From Azophilus sp965215035 (lineage in GTDB: Bacteria > Pseudomonadota > Gammaproteobacteria > Pseudomonadales > Azotimanducaceae): a stretch of DNA of 64,000 bases. Positions 18,335-27,874 of this stretch are shown here, piece after piece (within the stretch, counting starts at the first letter, position 1; the number at the start of each line of letters is the position of its first letter). Below the pieces are notes generated by a model. The model ran no database searches, had not been told where the DNA came from, and saw only the letters and a program-made list of their open reading frames with translations. Made by a program: the position numbers and the translations under genes. The stretch is from NCBI GenBank assembly GCA_965215035.1, contig OZ244040.1, positions 2,356,001 through 2,420,000 of the forward strand, written 5' to 3'.

Positions 18335-20128
18335 ATGAGCATGAGTTTGACACACCTGCGTTCTGGGTTACTGCTGATGTGGGTATGCGGCTGGCTGGCG
18401 TTCGCCCCGGCCTGGGCCGGGGCACCGGAATCGGAGTCGGCGCGGCCCCCGGAGATGGAGGTGCGGGTGGCGATGCGCGACGGCGCGAAGCTGTTGACCT
18501 ATGTGAACCTGCCGGCGGGCGAGGGGCCGTTTCCCACGGTGCTTGTTCGCACCCCCTACCTGTTGTCCATCGAGCCGCGCCATAACCCGATCATGAATGC
18601 CTATCTCGACGCGGGCTACGCCGTCGTCTGGCAACTTGCCCGCGGCATCGGCGACAACGACGGGCGCTACCGGTTCATCGCCGACGACCGCAACGACGGA
18701 TACGACTGCATCGAGTGGGTGGCGGCGCAGCCTTGGAGCGACGGCAAAGTCGGCATGGACCACGGCTCCTATAACGCAATGACGCAACTGCAGGCGGCAA
18801 GCACCAGCCCGCCGGCGCTGAAGGCCATCATCCCGTTCGTGCCCTCGTCCCATTTCTTTCGCGAGACGCCCTATGCCGGCGGCATCTTTATGCGCTACCA
18901 CATGCTGAACTGGCACAAGCTGCTTGGGCTGCGATCCTTCGAGGAAACCGGCGTTGGCTTCATGGATTCCAGCCGGGTGATCGACAATCCCGAATGGCAG
19001 CGCCTGTTGACCTCGCGGCCCCTCATCGACTCCGCGAACGGCTACCTAGACGGCGATGAACTCGCGCAGTACTGGAGATTTCTCGAGGAACCCACCCTGG
19101 ACAGCGACTACTGGTTCGAGACCATGATGATGGACGAACACTACGCCAACGTGGACATTCCCGTCCTGCTGGTGAGCGGCAATTTCGACCCGACCACCGG
19201 TACGCTGCATGCCTGGCGGGAACTGGAGGAGAACGCGCCCAATCCACAGAACCGCAAGCTTCTGATCGGGCCCTGGAACCACGGCGGTTCCTATGTGGGC
19301 ATACCGCCGGCGGAGGGGCCGTATCAGTTCGGCGGCACGGGCACGGTGGACATGTCGGCCCTGCGCCTGGCGTTTTTCGACCGTTATCTTAAGGGCCTGC
19401 CGGCCTCCGTGCCGCTGCCGGAGCGGGTGCGCGTGTTCGTCACCGGCAGCAACGTTTGGCGGGAGTTCGATAGCCTACCGGTGCCCGGCCTAGAGAAAAC
19501 GCCCGTCTACTTGGCGAGCGGGGGAGCGGCCAACGGTGCCGGGGGCGACGGCGCGCTCGGCTTCGTGCCCGGGTCCGCCGCACCCGCCGACACGATGATT
19601 GCCGACCCGTCGAACCCGGTAATCGCCATTACCGACCTGATGGCGGGAACCGGCGATTATGCGGACAGCCAGGAAAACGAGGCCGTACTGGTCTACGATT
19701 CACCACCGTTGCCGGAAGCGCTGACGGTGGTCGGCGAGAGCCAGGCCCTGATCCATGTCTCCATTTCCACTCCAGACGCCGACCTTGTGGTGAATCTGCA
19801 TGAGGTTTACCCGGACGGCAGGGCGATCCGGCTCGGTTCCGGGGGCAGCCTGCGGCTTCGCTATCACCAAGGTTTCGACCGCGAGGTGCCGGTTGAGCCC
19901 GGCCGGGTTTACCGGGTCGAAATTCCGCTGGCCTATGTCGGGCACACCCTGGCGGCGGGCAACGTGCTGCGCGTAACCGTCTCCGGCACCGAGTTCCCGG
20001 TGCTGGACCCCAACCCGAATACCGGCGAACCTATAGCCACCGCCGTCCGCGTACAGACGAGCGAAATCAGGATTCATCACGACGAGCAACATCCCAGCCG
20101 TATCGAGTTGCCGGTCGTGGGCCTTTGA
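18335..20128 (+). CDS. Exported CocE/NonD family hydrolase (X-Pro dipeptidyl-peptidase S15-like)
   Basis: 597 aa. AGGAG at 18323-18327 supports ATG 18335. A signal peptide runs to about residue 30 (LLLMWVCGWLAFAPAWAGA). The alpha/beta hydrolase domain carries the nucleophile in GMDHGSYNAMTQL, the Asp in VSGNFDPTT and the His in IGPWNHGGS. A C-terminal jelly-roll typical of the S15/CocE family (PLAYVGHTLAAGNVLRVTVS) follows. The nucleophile elbow differs slightly from the common GxSYGG form, Asn replacing the following Gly. The enzyme likely hydrolyses esters, amides or Xaa-Pro peptides in the periplasm, in keeping with the peptidase-rich neighbourhood. Confidence 0.88.
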   Translation: MSMSLTHLRSGLLLMWVCGWLAFAPAWAGAPESESARPPEMEVRVAMRDGAKLLTYVNLPAGEGPFPTVLVRTPYLLSIEPRHNPIMNAYLDAGYAVVWQLARGIGDNDGRYRFIADDRNDGYDCIEWVAAQPWSDGKVGMDHGSYNAMTQLQAASTSPPALKAIIPFVPSSHFFRETPYAGGIFMRYHMLNWHKLLGLRSFEETGVGFMDSSRVIDNPEWQRLLTSRPLIDSANGYLDGDELAQYWRFLEEPTLDSDYWFETMMMDEHYANVDIPVLLVSGNFDPTTGTLHAWRELEENAPNPQNRKLLIGPWNHGGSYVGIPPAEGPYQFGGTGTVDMSALRLAFFDRYLKGLPASVPLPERVRVFVTGSNVWREFDSLPVPGLEKTPVYLASGGAANGAGGDGALGFVPGSAAPADTMIADPSNPVIAITDLMAGTGDYADSQENEAVLVYDSPPLPEALTVVGESQALIHVSISTPDADLVVNLHEVYPDGRAIRLGSGGSLRLRYHQGFDREVPVEPGRVYRVEIPLAYVGHTLAAGNVLRVTVSGTEFPVLDPNPNTGEPIATAVRVQTSEIRIHHDEQHPSRIELPVVGL

Positions 20129-20183
20129 TGCCGGCGATCCTTACGGACGCCCTCTACTACGAGACTACGAGACGGAGAACCCC

Positions 20184-21416
20184 ATGAGTCTGTACGTACT
20201 GGCCAACTGCGAACTGTTCGACGGCGTGCACGAAACCATCCAAGGCGGCATGCAGGTCGCTGTGGAGGACGACCGCATTCGCGAGGTTTCCGACCGGCCC
20301 ATCGCCTTAGGTGGCGCCACGGTCATCGATTGCGGCGGCCGCTTCCTGATGCCGGGCCTGCTCGACCTGCACTTCCACGCCTATTCGCCCACCTTCGACA
20401 TGCAGGCGCTGGACCGCATGCCGAAGCCCTTGCTCGTTGGCTACGCCATCAAGCACCTTGAGGATGCCGCCCGGCGGGGCTTCACCACCGTGCGCGACCC
20501 GGGCGGCGGCGATGTGGGCCTCTCCCTAGCCGTGGAGCGGGGCCTGATTCGCGGCCCCAGGTTCCTGTACGGGGGCAAGGCACTGTCCCAGACCGGTGGT
20601 CATGGCGACATGCGCCCCGGCGTGCAGGAGGAACCCTGCAACTGCGCCTACTCAGGGGTTATCTGCCAAGTGGTTGACGGGGTGGACGAGGTGCGCAAGG
20701 TCGCGCGCGACGAACTGCGCAAGGGCGCGGACCACATCAAGGTGTTCATCTCTGGCGGCGTGGCCTCCCCGAGCGACCCCATCTGGATGCCCCAGTTCAC
20801 CAACGACGAACTGTGCGCCGCCGTGGAGGAGGCCGCCACCCGGCGCAAGTACGTAATCGCCCACTGCCACACCGATGACGGGGCGCGCCGCTGCGTCGAG
20901 ACCGGCATTCGTTCCATCGACCATGCTAGCCACGTCACCGACGAGACGGCCCGCCTGATCGCGGAGGCCGGTGCCTACACCGTGCCGACCCTGGCCGTAG
21001 TGCACGAAATCCTGGAGAGCGGTGCCGAGGCGGGCATGCCCCAGGAAAGTATCGACAAGGTGGGCGGCATGCTGGATACGGTGCTGGCCTCCATCGAGGC
21101 CTGCCGCCGCGCTGGCGTGAAGATCGGCCTGGGTACAGACCTGTTCGGCACGGAGTTTCACGACATGCAGGCCAGCGAGATGCGCTTCCGCTCCGCCGTG
21201 GATAAACCCATCGACATCCTGCGCTCGGCCACCTCGGTAAACGCGGAGATCGCCCAGCGCGGTGACGACCTCGGCCGCGTGGCGCCCGGGTACTTCGCCG
21301 ATCTCATTGTGCTGGACGCGAACCCGCTCGACGATGTTGGCATCTTCGAGCGTTACCGCTCGCAGATGCCTTTGGTCATGCGGGGCGGAACCTTCATTCG
21401 CAACGAGCTGATTTAA
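20184..21416 (+). CDS. Metal-dependent amidohydrolase
   Basis: 410-aa amidohydrolase-superfamily TIM barrel of the Xaa-Pro dipeptidase/imidazolonepropionase-like group. Metal-site features: DLHFHAY (HxH), the bridging Lys in DHIKVFISGG, His in IAHCHTDD, His in SIDHASH, and the Asp in KIGLGTDLFG. The C-terminal strand reads GYFADLIVLDANPLDD. No signal peptide is seen, so it acts in the cytoplasm on an imported dipeptide or cyclic amide. A decayed paralogue lies at 45713-46325. It lies 55 bases after the CocE-type hydrolase and 26 before the cyclophilin-fused hydrolase, so the three genes probably form one transcript. Confidence 0.9.
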   Translation: MSLYVLANCELFDGVHETIQGGMQVAVEDDRIREVSDRPIALGGATVIDCGGRFLMPGLLDLHFHAYSPTFDMQALDRMPKPLLVGYAIKHLEDAARRGFTTVRDPGGGDVGLSLAVERGLIRGPRFLYGGKALSQTGGHGDMRPGVQEEPCNCAYSGVICQVVDGVDEVRKVARDELRKGADHIKVFISGGVASPSDPIWMPQFTNDELCAAVEEAATRRKYVIAHCHTDDGARRCVETGIRSIDHASHVTDETARLIAEAGAYTVPTLAVVHEILESGAEAGMPQESIDKVGGMLDTVLASIEACRRAGVKIGLGTDLFGTEFHDMQASEMRFRSAVDKPIDILRSATSVNAEIAQRGDDLGRVAPGYFADLIVLDANPLDDVGIFERYRSQMPLVMRGGTFIRNELI

Positions 21417-21442
21417 ACGGTAACGGCAACAGGAATATTCCC

Positions 21443-23599
21443 ATGCTGACTATGGACTGGATACTTTGCGCAGCCCTTGCTTTAGCCATTGTCTACTGGT
21501 GGATGACGAACTTACCCGCGGCGGGCCGTAGGCGCGTCGTCGCCGGGGCGTCGCTGGTTGCGCTCTTGATGGGGCTGGCGGCGGTTATGGATCATCGCTG
21601 GCAGGCGGCGGGCGGCGTTGTCGTCGCCGTGTTGCTGTTGTTGTCGGTACTTCTCAGCAAACTCCGTGAGGGCAGGAGCCCGCCGCGGGTACCCTATGCG
21701 AGCGGCATCCTACTCTCGGCCCTTGGGTTGGGCGCGTTCGGGCTGCTGTATGCCTTCGTCGTGACCAAGCTGCCGGCACCATCGGGCGAACACCCGGTTG
21801 GCGTGCGCAACTTCGAGCTCTCCGACGCCGCGCGCACGGGCGTGCTTGCCGCGGGGGACGACGAGCCGAGGCGGCTACTGGTGCGCGTTTGGTACCCCGC
21901 AGGCGATGTCGCCGGAATCGCCCCGCGCCCGTACTTCGATGCAACCGAAGCCGAAACCACCGCCACCGGCCTCGGAACGACAATGGGCATGCCGTTCTTC
22001 TTCCAATACCTCAAGCACAGTTCCACCAATTCCCATGAGAACGCGCCGCTCATGGATGCCGCGGCGAACCGGCCGGTTGTCATCTACAGCCACGGATACA
22101 CATCCTTTCCTGGCCAGAACACGGCGCTCATGGAAGAACTCGCCAGTCATGGCTACATCGTCTTTTCCATACAGCACACCTACGATTCGTCCCCCGCGGT
22201 GTTCCCGAACGGCGATGTCGCGCCAATGGACCCGGCTCTGATCCGGGTGATGGAGGAGATGGCCGCGGGCATCTCGGAAGACCAGCGCGCGAGCTTCCTC
22301 GGTTCGACGTTCGACGAGCGGCGCCGGGCCACCAGGGCGCACTACGAGCAGTCAATGCAGGACGGGCAGCGCATCGCCGCGGTGAGCGCCGGGGTCTGGC
22401 TGGCGGACCGCATCTTCGTCCATGACCGGCTTGAGGCCGGCGATGTGCCCGAGGAGGTTGCGGAAATCGTTGCCGCGGGCGACTTCGCCTCGGTCGGGGA
22501 AATCGGCATGTCCTTCGGCGGTTCCACCACCGGCGGGGTTTGCATGGTCGATCCGCGCTGCGGTGCCGGCGTCAATCTCGATGGCGGCGACTTTGACTTC
22601 CAGCCCTTCAACCGCAACGTCCCCGCCCCCTTCCTGATGTTCTATTCGGATTTGGACATGATCGCGGCCATGGTTGGGGGAGACCCGAACGCCACCGGAC
22701 ACGGGTTCAACGACTTCTCCTACGAGCGCCATGAAACAGCGGGGCTGAGGTCCGACGTCTATCGCCTGATGGTCGACAATGTCACCCATCTCGGCGTGTC
22801 CGATTTCCCACTGTTCATGCGCACGCCCTGGCGCACGGCGCTGCTCGGAAGCATAGACGCCGAAACCCTAATCCGCATTCAGAACGACTTCGTGCGCGGC
22901 TTTTTCGACAAACACCTGCGCGGCCTCGAAAATGGTTTTCCCGAACCAGAATTCGCCAGGTATGCCGCCGATGTGCAGCCAGATCGCATTGACGACCTGC
23001 GCGAGTGGTGGCTAGCGGCCAACCCCGCGGATCGAACCGTGCGGGTCGTGCTGGAAACCTCGCTGGGCGAGATCGAAATCGCCCTGTACCCGGAACGCGC
23101 ACCGCTGTCGGCAGCGCAGTTTCTCGCCTACGTGGACGGTGGGCATTACGACGGGGCGAGCTTCTACCGCGCCACCCGGCGGTCGCGGGGGAGTTCGATC
23201 GAGGTGGTTCAGGGCGGCCTGCTCGCCGGGGCGATGAGCGGCGATGTCGAGGCGTATGCCGAGGCGCCTTCCCCGTTGCCGCCCGTCGCCCATGAGACAA
23301 CCGAACTGACCGGTATTCCGAACGAGCGCGGCAGCATCGCATTCGGGCGCCTGGAACCCGGAACCGCGAACTCGGAGTTCTTTTTCAACCTGCGGGACAA
23401 TCCCATGCTCGACACCGGGTACAGGTCGGAAGGCCGCGACGGGCATGGCTATGCGACATTCGGCCGGGTGCTGCGCGGCATGCGGGTGCTGGAACGGATT
23501 CAGCGGTTGCCGGCCGATGCGCCGGCACCGATAGAAATGCTGCAAGGGCAGATTCTGGAGGCGCCGGTGCTGATCCGGCGGGCGTACCGGGTGGATTGA
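21443..23599 (+). CDS. Membrane-anchored alpha/beta hydrolase fused to a cyclophilin PPIase
   Basis: 718 aa. Three hydrophobic segments in the first 110 residues anchor the protein. A PAF-acetylhydrolase/dienelactone-hydrolase-like domain follows: VVIYSHGYTSFPGQN (oxyanion region), nucleophile GMSFGGSTTGG, and late Asp and His candidates in YSDLDMIA and NVTHLG. The final 180 residues are a cyclophilin domain (LGEIEIALYPERAPLSAAQF, FYRATRR, EVVQGGL, GSIAFGRLEPGTANSEFFF), closely matching the one at 10147 and with the same ending (GQILEAPVLIRRAYR). The hydrolase parts of the two proteins are unrelated, so the same PPIase module was attached twice. The substrate is unknown. Confidence 0.88.
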   Translation: MLTMDWILCAALALAIVYWWMTNLPAAGRRRVVAGASLVALLMGLAAVMDHRWQAAGGVVVAVLLLLSVLLSKLREGRSPPRVPYASGILLSALGLGAFGLLYAFVVTKLPAPSGEHPVGVRNFELSDAARTGVLAAGDDEPRRLLVRVWYPAGDVAGIAPRPYFDATEAETTATGLGTTMGMPFFFQYLKHSSTNSHENAPLMDAAANRPVVIYSHGYTSFPGQNTALMEELASHGYIVFSIQHTYDSSPAVFPNGDVAPMDPALIRVMEEMAAGISEDQRASFLGSTFDERRRATRAHYEQSMQDGQRIAAVSAGVWLADRIFVHDRLEAGDVPEEVAEIVAAGDFASVGEIGMSFGGSTTGGVCMVDPRCGAGVNLDGGDFDFQPFNRNVPAPFLMFYSDLDMIAAMVGGDPNATGHGFNDFSYERHETAGLRSDVYRLMVDNVTHLGVSDFPLFMRTPWRTALLGSIDAETLIRIQNDFVRGFFDKHLRGLENGFPEPEFARYAADVQPDRIDDLREWWLAANPADRTVRVVLETSLGEIEIALYPERAPLSAAQFLAYVDGGHYDGASFYRATRRSRGSSIEVVQGGLLAGAMSGDVEAYAEAPSPLPPVAHETTELTGIPNERGSIAFGRLEPGTANSEFFFNLRDNPMLDTGYRSEGRDGHGYATFGRVLRGMRVLERIQRLPADAPAPIEMLQGQILEAPVLIRRAYRVD

Positions 23600-23702
23600 A
23601 TCGCCCCAGGTTTGAGGTGCGTGAGCGGAAGGACGAGAATATAAAGCGCTGCCGCCAGCTATTGAATCAGGTGTGGGCCCCCATGGCATCCAACAAGCCA
23701 AC

Positions 23703-25658
23703 ATGAATAGTACCAGACTGCCCTCTCGCCATATGGCTGGTCGTTGTATTGACGATATTCAACCTGCGTTGGAAGCAGTCTACTGCGGACGACTACCGTC
23801 TTTGGGCTCTTTGGCGTGGCCGGCGGGATTGGACCGCAGCATTCTCAAGACCCTGGTTTTGCGGGTTCGGACGCAGAACTGCCTGATGGGTGCGGGATTG
23901 ATGGAAGGGGACAGTCCTATCACGGTTCAGGAGTTCATGGGCTTGCCGAACTTCGGGCGAGGGTCGCTGACAGACCTCTTGCTGGCGACGGAGGCGTTTC
24001 TGAAGCAGTGCGCCCGTGGAGAGAACGCGGACTCGTTCCAGGCCGGCCAGGTGAACGAAAACACTCTGATCTCTCAAGTGGGAGACATGGAAGAGGGCGT
24101 CGGTGACGATACTTCGTCGACAGATCGGGAGCGTGCGGTAGCGCTCCTGAACGAGGTGCTGGCCACTGCTGTGGAGTTGCATGGAGCGGAGACGCTTGCG
24201 GATGGGCTGAGCGAGAAGACTATGCGTTTGGCTGGGATGATGGGCATCGCTGAGGAAATCGACGCGATTAGGATCGCCGAGATGACCGATGGTGCCGCGG
24301 GACTCGTGTCGGCCAGCTCGAGCCAACTTGAGCGGATCATCGACGATGCTACGGAGACCGAGCGCAAGATCATCGAGCAGCGGCTCCTGCGTACACCTCC
24401 CAGGACTCTTGAAGATGTGGGGTCTGAAGCGGGGGTTACGCGCGAACGCATCCGCCAGATCCAGGTCAGGGTTGAGAATAAGATCCGGTCGGCGTTGGGT
24501 GGGGGCCTCCAGGTGATCGCATCGACGCTGAAGGATGAGTTCGGTAGTTTGGTCTCCCAAAGCGAGCTTGAAGCTCGCATCGAGAAACTGCTAGTGAAGC
24601 AACAGGGAGTTGGCAAGGAGCTCTTTGGGAGAGAGTTGATCGACGCGATGGGTTTTTCATTGCACCACGGCATGTACTTGGACGAGAGCGCATGGCGGGA
24701 ACTAGAGAAAGTCCGGGCCGCAACTCGCAGGCTTGCCGACGACGTTGGCTTAGTGGACGCGGACCGTATCGCCGAGAATTTTCCGAGTGAAGAGTGGCAG
24801 AGGTGGTGGCCTTGGGTGCGGGAGAGCTGCGGGCTCTTGGACTTGTTCGGATCGCTGGCCATCCGGGGTAGCGGAAAGGCGCGGGCTAAGGCGGCGCTGA
24901 TATCGCTGGGACGCCCGGCCACACGCGAGGAGATCGCCGAGATGTGTGGATTCGGAAAGAACAAGGCGGGTTCCCACCTGTCGGTCATTCCAAGCGTCGT
25001 CAAGGCAGACAAGGAACGGTGGGGACTCAAGGAGTGGGTCGACGACGAGTACGACGGGATCGTCGGCGAGATCATTCAACGCATCGAGGAGGAGGGCGGC
25101 TCCACAACGACGAAGAGGTTGCTGACGGAACTGCCCGAGAAGTTCGGCGTGAATGCTTTGAGCGTCCGGGCGTACCTGCAAACGCCCAAGTTTGTAGTGC
25201 GGGATGGAAGGGTGAGTCTCGCCCGCGGGTCGTCGGTGCAACTCAGAGCCTTGGACGACGTCATCGACGGTCGAGATCGAGAAGGTGCGCCCTACTGGAC
25301 GTTCACTGTAGAAGCCCGATTTTTCAACGGATACAGCGTGACGGGCGTTCCGCCGGAGTTTGCCAACGCCCTGGGATGCGAGCCGGATGCCGGCGAGGAG
25401 GTGCAGATCGAGAACCTGCCTCAGTGCCGTGCGCTCTCCTTGAGGTGGCCTCTTGCTTCGACGACCGGTGCGTCGCTGGGTTATCTGGCCGACCCGCTTC
25501 TAGATCTGGGTACGAAGGCGGGCGATCGGGTGCGGGTGACCATTAAGGGCCCTGGGGTCGCGGCGTTGAGCGTAGACCACGGAAGTGCGGAAGAGTCCGA
25601 GCCGAGCGAAGCCAATGCGATTCTTGAGCGATTGATGCGGCGCCGGAGGGCCCTTTAA
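23703..25658 (+). CDS. RNAP alpha-CTD / sigma region 4-like DNA-binding protein of the defence island
   Basis: 651 aa from ATG 23703; a GTG at 23673 is possible. Residues about 71-96 (SPITVQEFMGLPNFGRGSLT) look like the helix-hairpin-helix of the RNA polymerase alpha C-terminal domain. Residues about 218-265 (RTLEDVGSEAGVTRERIRQI) are a sigma-70 region 4 helix-turn-helix. A later segment (TTTKRLLTELPEKFGVNALS) looks like another winged helix. No region 2 is present, so it is not a working sigma factor. It may bind DNA at promoters or at modified sites, as a regulator or targeting subunit. It is the first gene of the island transcript and ends five bases before the helicase. Confidence 0.75.
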   Translation: MNSTRLPSRHMAGRCIDDIQPALEAVYCGRLPSLGSLAWPAGLDRSILKTLVLRVRTQNCLMGAGLMEGDSPITVQEFMGLPNFGRGSLTDLLLATEAFLKQCARGENADSFQAGQVNENTLISQVGDMEEGVGDDTSSTDRERAVALLNEVLATAVELHGAETLADGLSEKTMRLAGMMGIAEEIDAIRIAEMTDGAAGLVSASSSQLERIIDDATETERKIIEQRLLRTPPRTLEDVGSEAGVTRERIRQIQVRVENKIRSALGGGLQVIASTLKDEFGSLVSQSELEARIEKLLVKQQGVGKELFGRELIDAMGFSLHHGMYLDESAWRELEKVRAATRRLADDVGLVDADRIAENFPSEEWQRWWPWVRESCGLLDLFGSLAIRGSGKARAKAALISLGRPATREEIAEMCGFGKNKAGSHLSVIPSVVKADKERWGLKEWVDDEYDGIVGEIIQRIEEEGGSTTTKRLLTELPEKFGVNALSVRAYLQTPKFVVRDGRVSLARGSSVQLRALDDVIDGRDREGAPYWTFTVEARFFNGYSVTGVPPEFANALGCEPDAGEEVQIENLPQCRALSLRWPLASTTGASLGYLADPLLDLGTKAGDRVRVTIKGPGVAALSVDHGSAEESEPSEANAILERLMRRRRAL

Positions 25659-25663
25659 GCAAC

Positions 25664-27874
25664 ATGCTGCGACGAGAACGTACGCTTCGCCCGAAGATGT
25701 TCAGGCTGCCCGACGAACCCGTGGCGGCGGAGATCCTTATCCCGGGATTTCGCGCGGCGAAGAGCGTCCGTGGTGCGTTCGGCTGGTTCACGGCCGGATG
25801 GATTGAGCGGCTGGCACCAGGACTTGCGGAGTATCTCAATCGGGAAGAAACGGTGCCCATGGACTTTACGGTCGCGCCGGCACTGTTCCCTAATGAACAC
25901 AGTGCCGTGGAACGTGGCGTCCAGATGACGGCGGAGGAAGCAGCGGCGCTTGTGGTTGATCTATTCGTTGGTGGGCGCGCCAACGCAACAGCGCTGGCAG
26001 CACATGCGCTCGACTGCCTCGCTTGGATGATCGGCACCGAGAGGCTGCGTCTGCGGGTCGCGGTTCCGACGTCCGAGTCGAACTATCATCCGAAGATCTG
26101 GCTCTTTGACGACGGTGAGAATCAGGTGCTTGCCCGAGGCTCCGCAAACGCGACGAGCAGGGGCGTAGCCGGTGGGGTGGAGCACATCGACGTCGACGTC
26201 TCCTGGATTCCGGAGAGTAAGCCGAGGGTTGCGTCTGGAATCGCCATGCTCGACGACTGGGCGGAAGGAAAGAGCCTAGGGATACGAGAGGTCGTTGAAC
26301 TGCCGGCGGCGCTGCTGAGGAACATCATTCGGACGGCCCCAGGGGAGCCGCCACGGCCCGCCGACTACGAGGCGATCGTGCGTAGTCACGGAGCACGGCA
26401 AGGGGTGCTGCGGCGCCCGGAGCGACGGCTTCGGATTCCCGACGGTCTCGAGTGGACGCGGGGTCCATACGCGCACCAAGGCGAGGCGGTGAAGTGTTGG
26501 GAAGAAGGGGACGTTCCGGAAACGGGAGTGGTCGCGATGGCCACTGGAGCGGGCAAGACGCTTACTGCGCTGATTTGCGCAACGCGCAGTCAGGATCGGT
26601 TGAACGGCAAGCCCTTTCTCGTGGTCGTGTCGGCCCCTTCCATTCCGCTCATCATGCAATGGCGAGATGAGGTCAGGAAGTTCGGTGTGACTCCGGTCGT
26701 GCCGAGCCTGGAGTCGAATACCGACAGGGCGCTTACCCGGCTCTTCCGAGGCTTAAGGGGCGGCGGCACACAGGTCGCCATTGTGACTAACAACCTCCTG
26801 TGTGCCCCGAGCTTTCAGGCCACAGTCGCTGAGAAGCTGCTCAATCGTGACGGTCGAGTGCAGACGCTCCTGATAGCGGACGAGGCGCACACCTTGGGGG
26901 CTGACTCCTTCGTCCACAACAAGCCGGAGTTCTTCGAGCGGCGGCTAGCCCTCTCGGCGACGCCCGAGCGGCAGTACGACCCGGATGGGACGGCGGAGAT
27001 TTTCGAGTTCTTCGGGTCGCCGGTCTACGAGTTCAGCTTGGACCGGGCCATCGGTTTTTGTCTGGTTCCTTACAACTACTATGTCCATGTGTGCACGCTT
27101 GGCGGAGACGAGCTGGACGAGTTCGAAAGCCTTACGCGACGAATCGGTGCGGCGATGGGTGCTGGCGCGACGGAAGACGACTCAAGTCTGCAAGCACTGT
27201 TAATTGCACGCCGCCGAGTGATTGAGACCGGACGGGGGAAGATCGACCTGCTGCGAGAGGTACTCCTGCGAAGAGGGCCACGCGATTTGGAGCACGTGCT
27301 GATCTATGCTTCAGCCAAGAACCCCGATCAGTTCGATGCAATCGGTGGGATGTTGACGGAACTAGAGATCAAGTGGGCACCGGTTACCCAGGAGACGACG
27401 CGGAGTCCAAAGCGGCTTGCGCATATTCTGGAGTCGTTCGCGAAAGGCGCCAACCAAGTGTTGCTTGCAAAGAAGGTGCTCGACGAAGGTGTTGACATTC
27501 CGAGTATTCGAGAGGCGTTCATAGTGGCTTCGTCGACGGTGGAGCGCGAATGGGTGCAGCGCCGGGGACGCGTTCTGCGCACCCACCCTGGTAAGCCTTG
27601 GGCGATTGTGCACGACTTTCTCGCGCTGCCGCCGGGATGCGCGGTGGGAGGAGACGGCACGAGAGCGCTGCGCAAGATCGTCAAGACGGAGTTGCAGCGC
27701 GTCTATGAGTTCGGGAAGCATGCCCGGAATGTCGGCGGTCAGGACGGAGTACATGCGGATTTGGAGCGCATCAAGGGGGCTTATTGGCCGGAGGGAAGCG
27801 TGAAGACTGGATTGCTCAACGCCGGGCAGGAACAAGTGGTAGCGGGAGGAACACCGAGAGGGAAACTATGGTAA
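25664..27874 (+). CDS. Phospholipase D-like nuclease / SF2 DEAH helicase fusion
   Basis: 736 aa. The N-terminal part carries a PLD-type motif near residue 142 (YHPKIWLFDDG, then LARGSANATSRG), which in this superfamily gives nuclease activity. A superfamily 2 helicase follows: Walker A MATGAGKTLTA near 292, DEAH box LIADEAHTLGAD near 405, motif III LALSATPERQ, and motif VI QRRGRVLRTHPGK near 632. Only one HxK motif is evident, so the nuclease would act as a dimer. Such fusions occur in restriction and anti-phage loci. Its stop codon overlaps the start of the 73-aa gene by seven bases, implying coupled translation. It is a likely restriction effector or translocase. Confidence 0.85.
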   Translation: MLRRERTLRPKMFRLPDEPVAAEILIPGFRAAKSVRGAFGWFTAGWIERLAPGLAEYLNREETVPMDFTVAPALFPNEHSAVERGVQMTAEEAAALVVDLFVGGRANATALAAHALDCLAWMIGTERLRLRVAVPTSESNYHPKIWLFDDGENQVLARGSANATSRGVAGGVEHIDVDVSWIPESKPRVASGIAMLDDWAEGKSLGIREVVELPAALLRNIIRTAPGEPPRPADYEAIVRSHGARQGVLRRPERRLRIPDGLEWTRGPYAHQGEAVKCWEEGDVPETGVVAMATGAGKTLTALICATRSQDRLNGKPFLVVVSAPSIPLIMQWRDEVRKFGVTPVVPSLESNTDRALTRLFRGLRGGGTQVAIVTNNLLCAPSFQATVAEKLLNRDGRVQTLLIADEAHTLGADSFVHNKPEFFERRLALSATPERQYDPDGTAEIFEFFGSPVYEFSLDRAIGFCLVPYNYYVHVCTLGGDELDEFESLTRRIGAAMGAGATEDDSSLQALLIARRRVIETGRGKIDLLREVLLRRGPRDLEHVLIYASAKNPDQFDAIGGMLTELEIKWAPVTQETTRSPKRLAHILESFAKGANQVLLAKKVLDEGVDIPSIREAFIVASSTVEREWVQRRGRVLRTHPGKPWAIVHDFLALPPGCAVGGDGTRALRKIVKTELQRVYEFGKHARNVGGQDGVHADLERIKGAYWPEGSVKTGLLNAGQEQVVAGGTPRGKLW

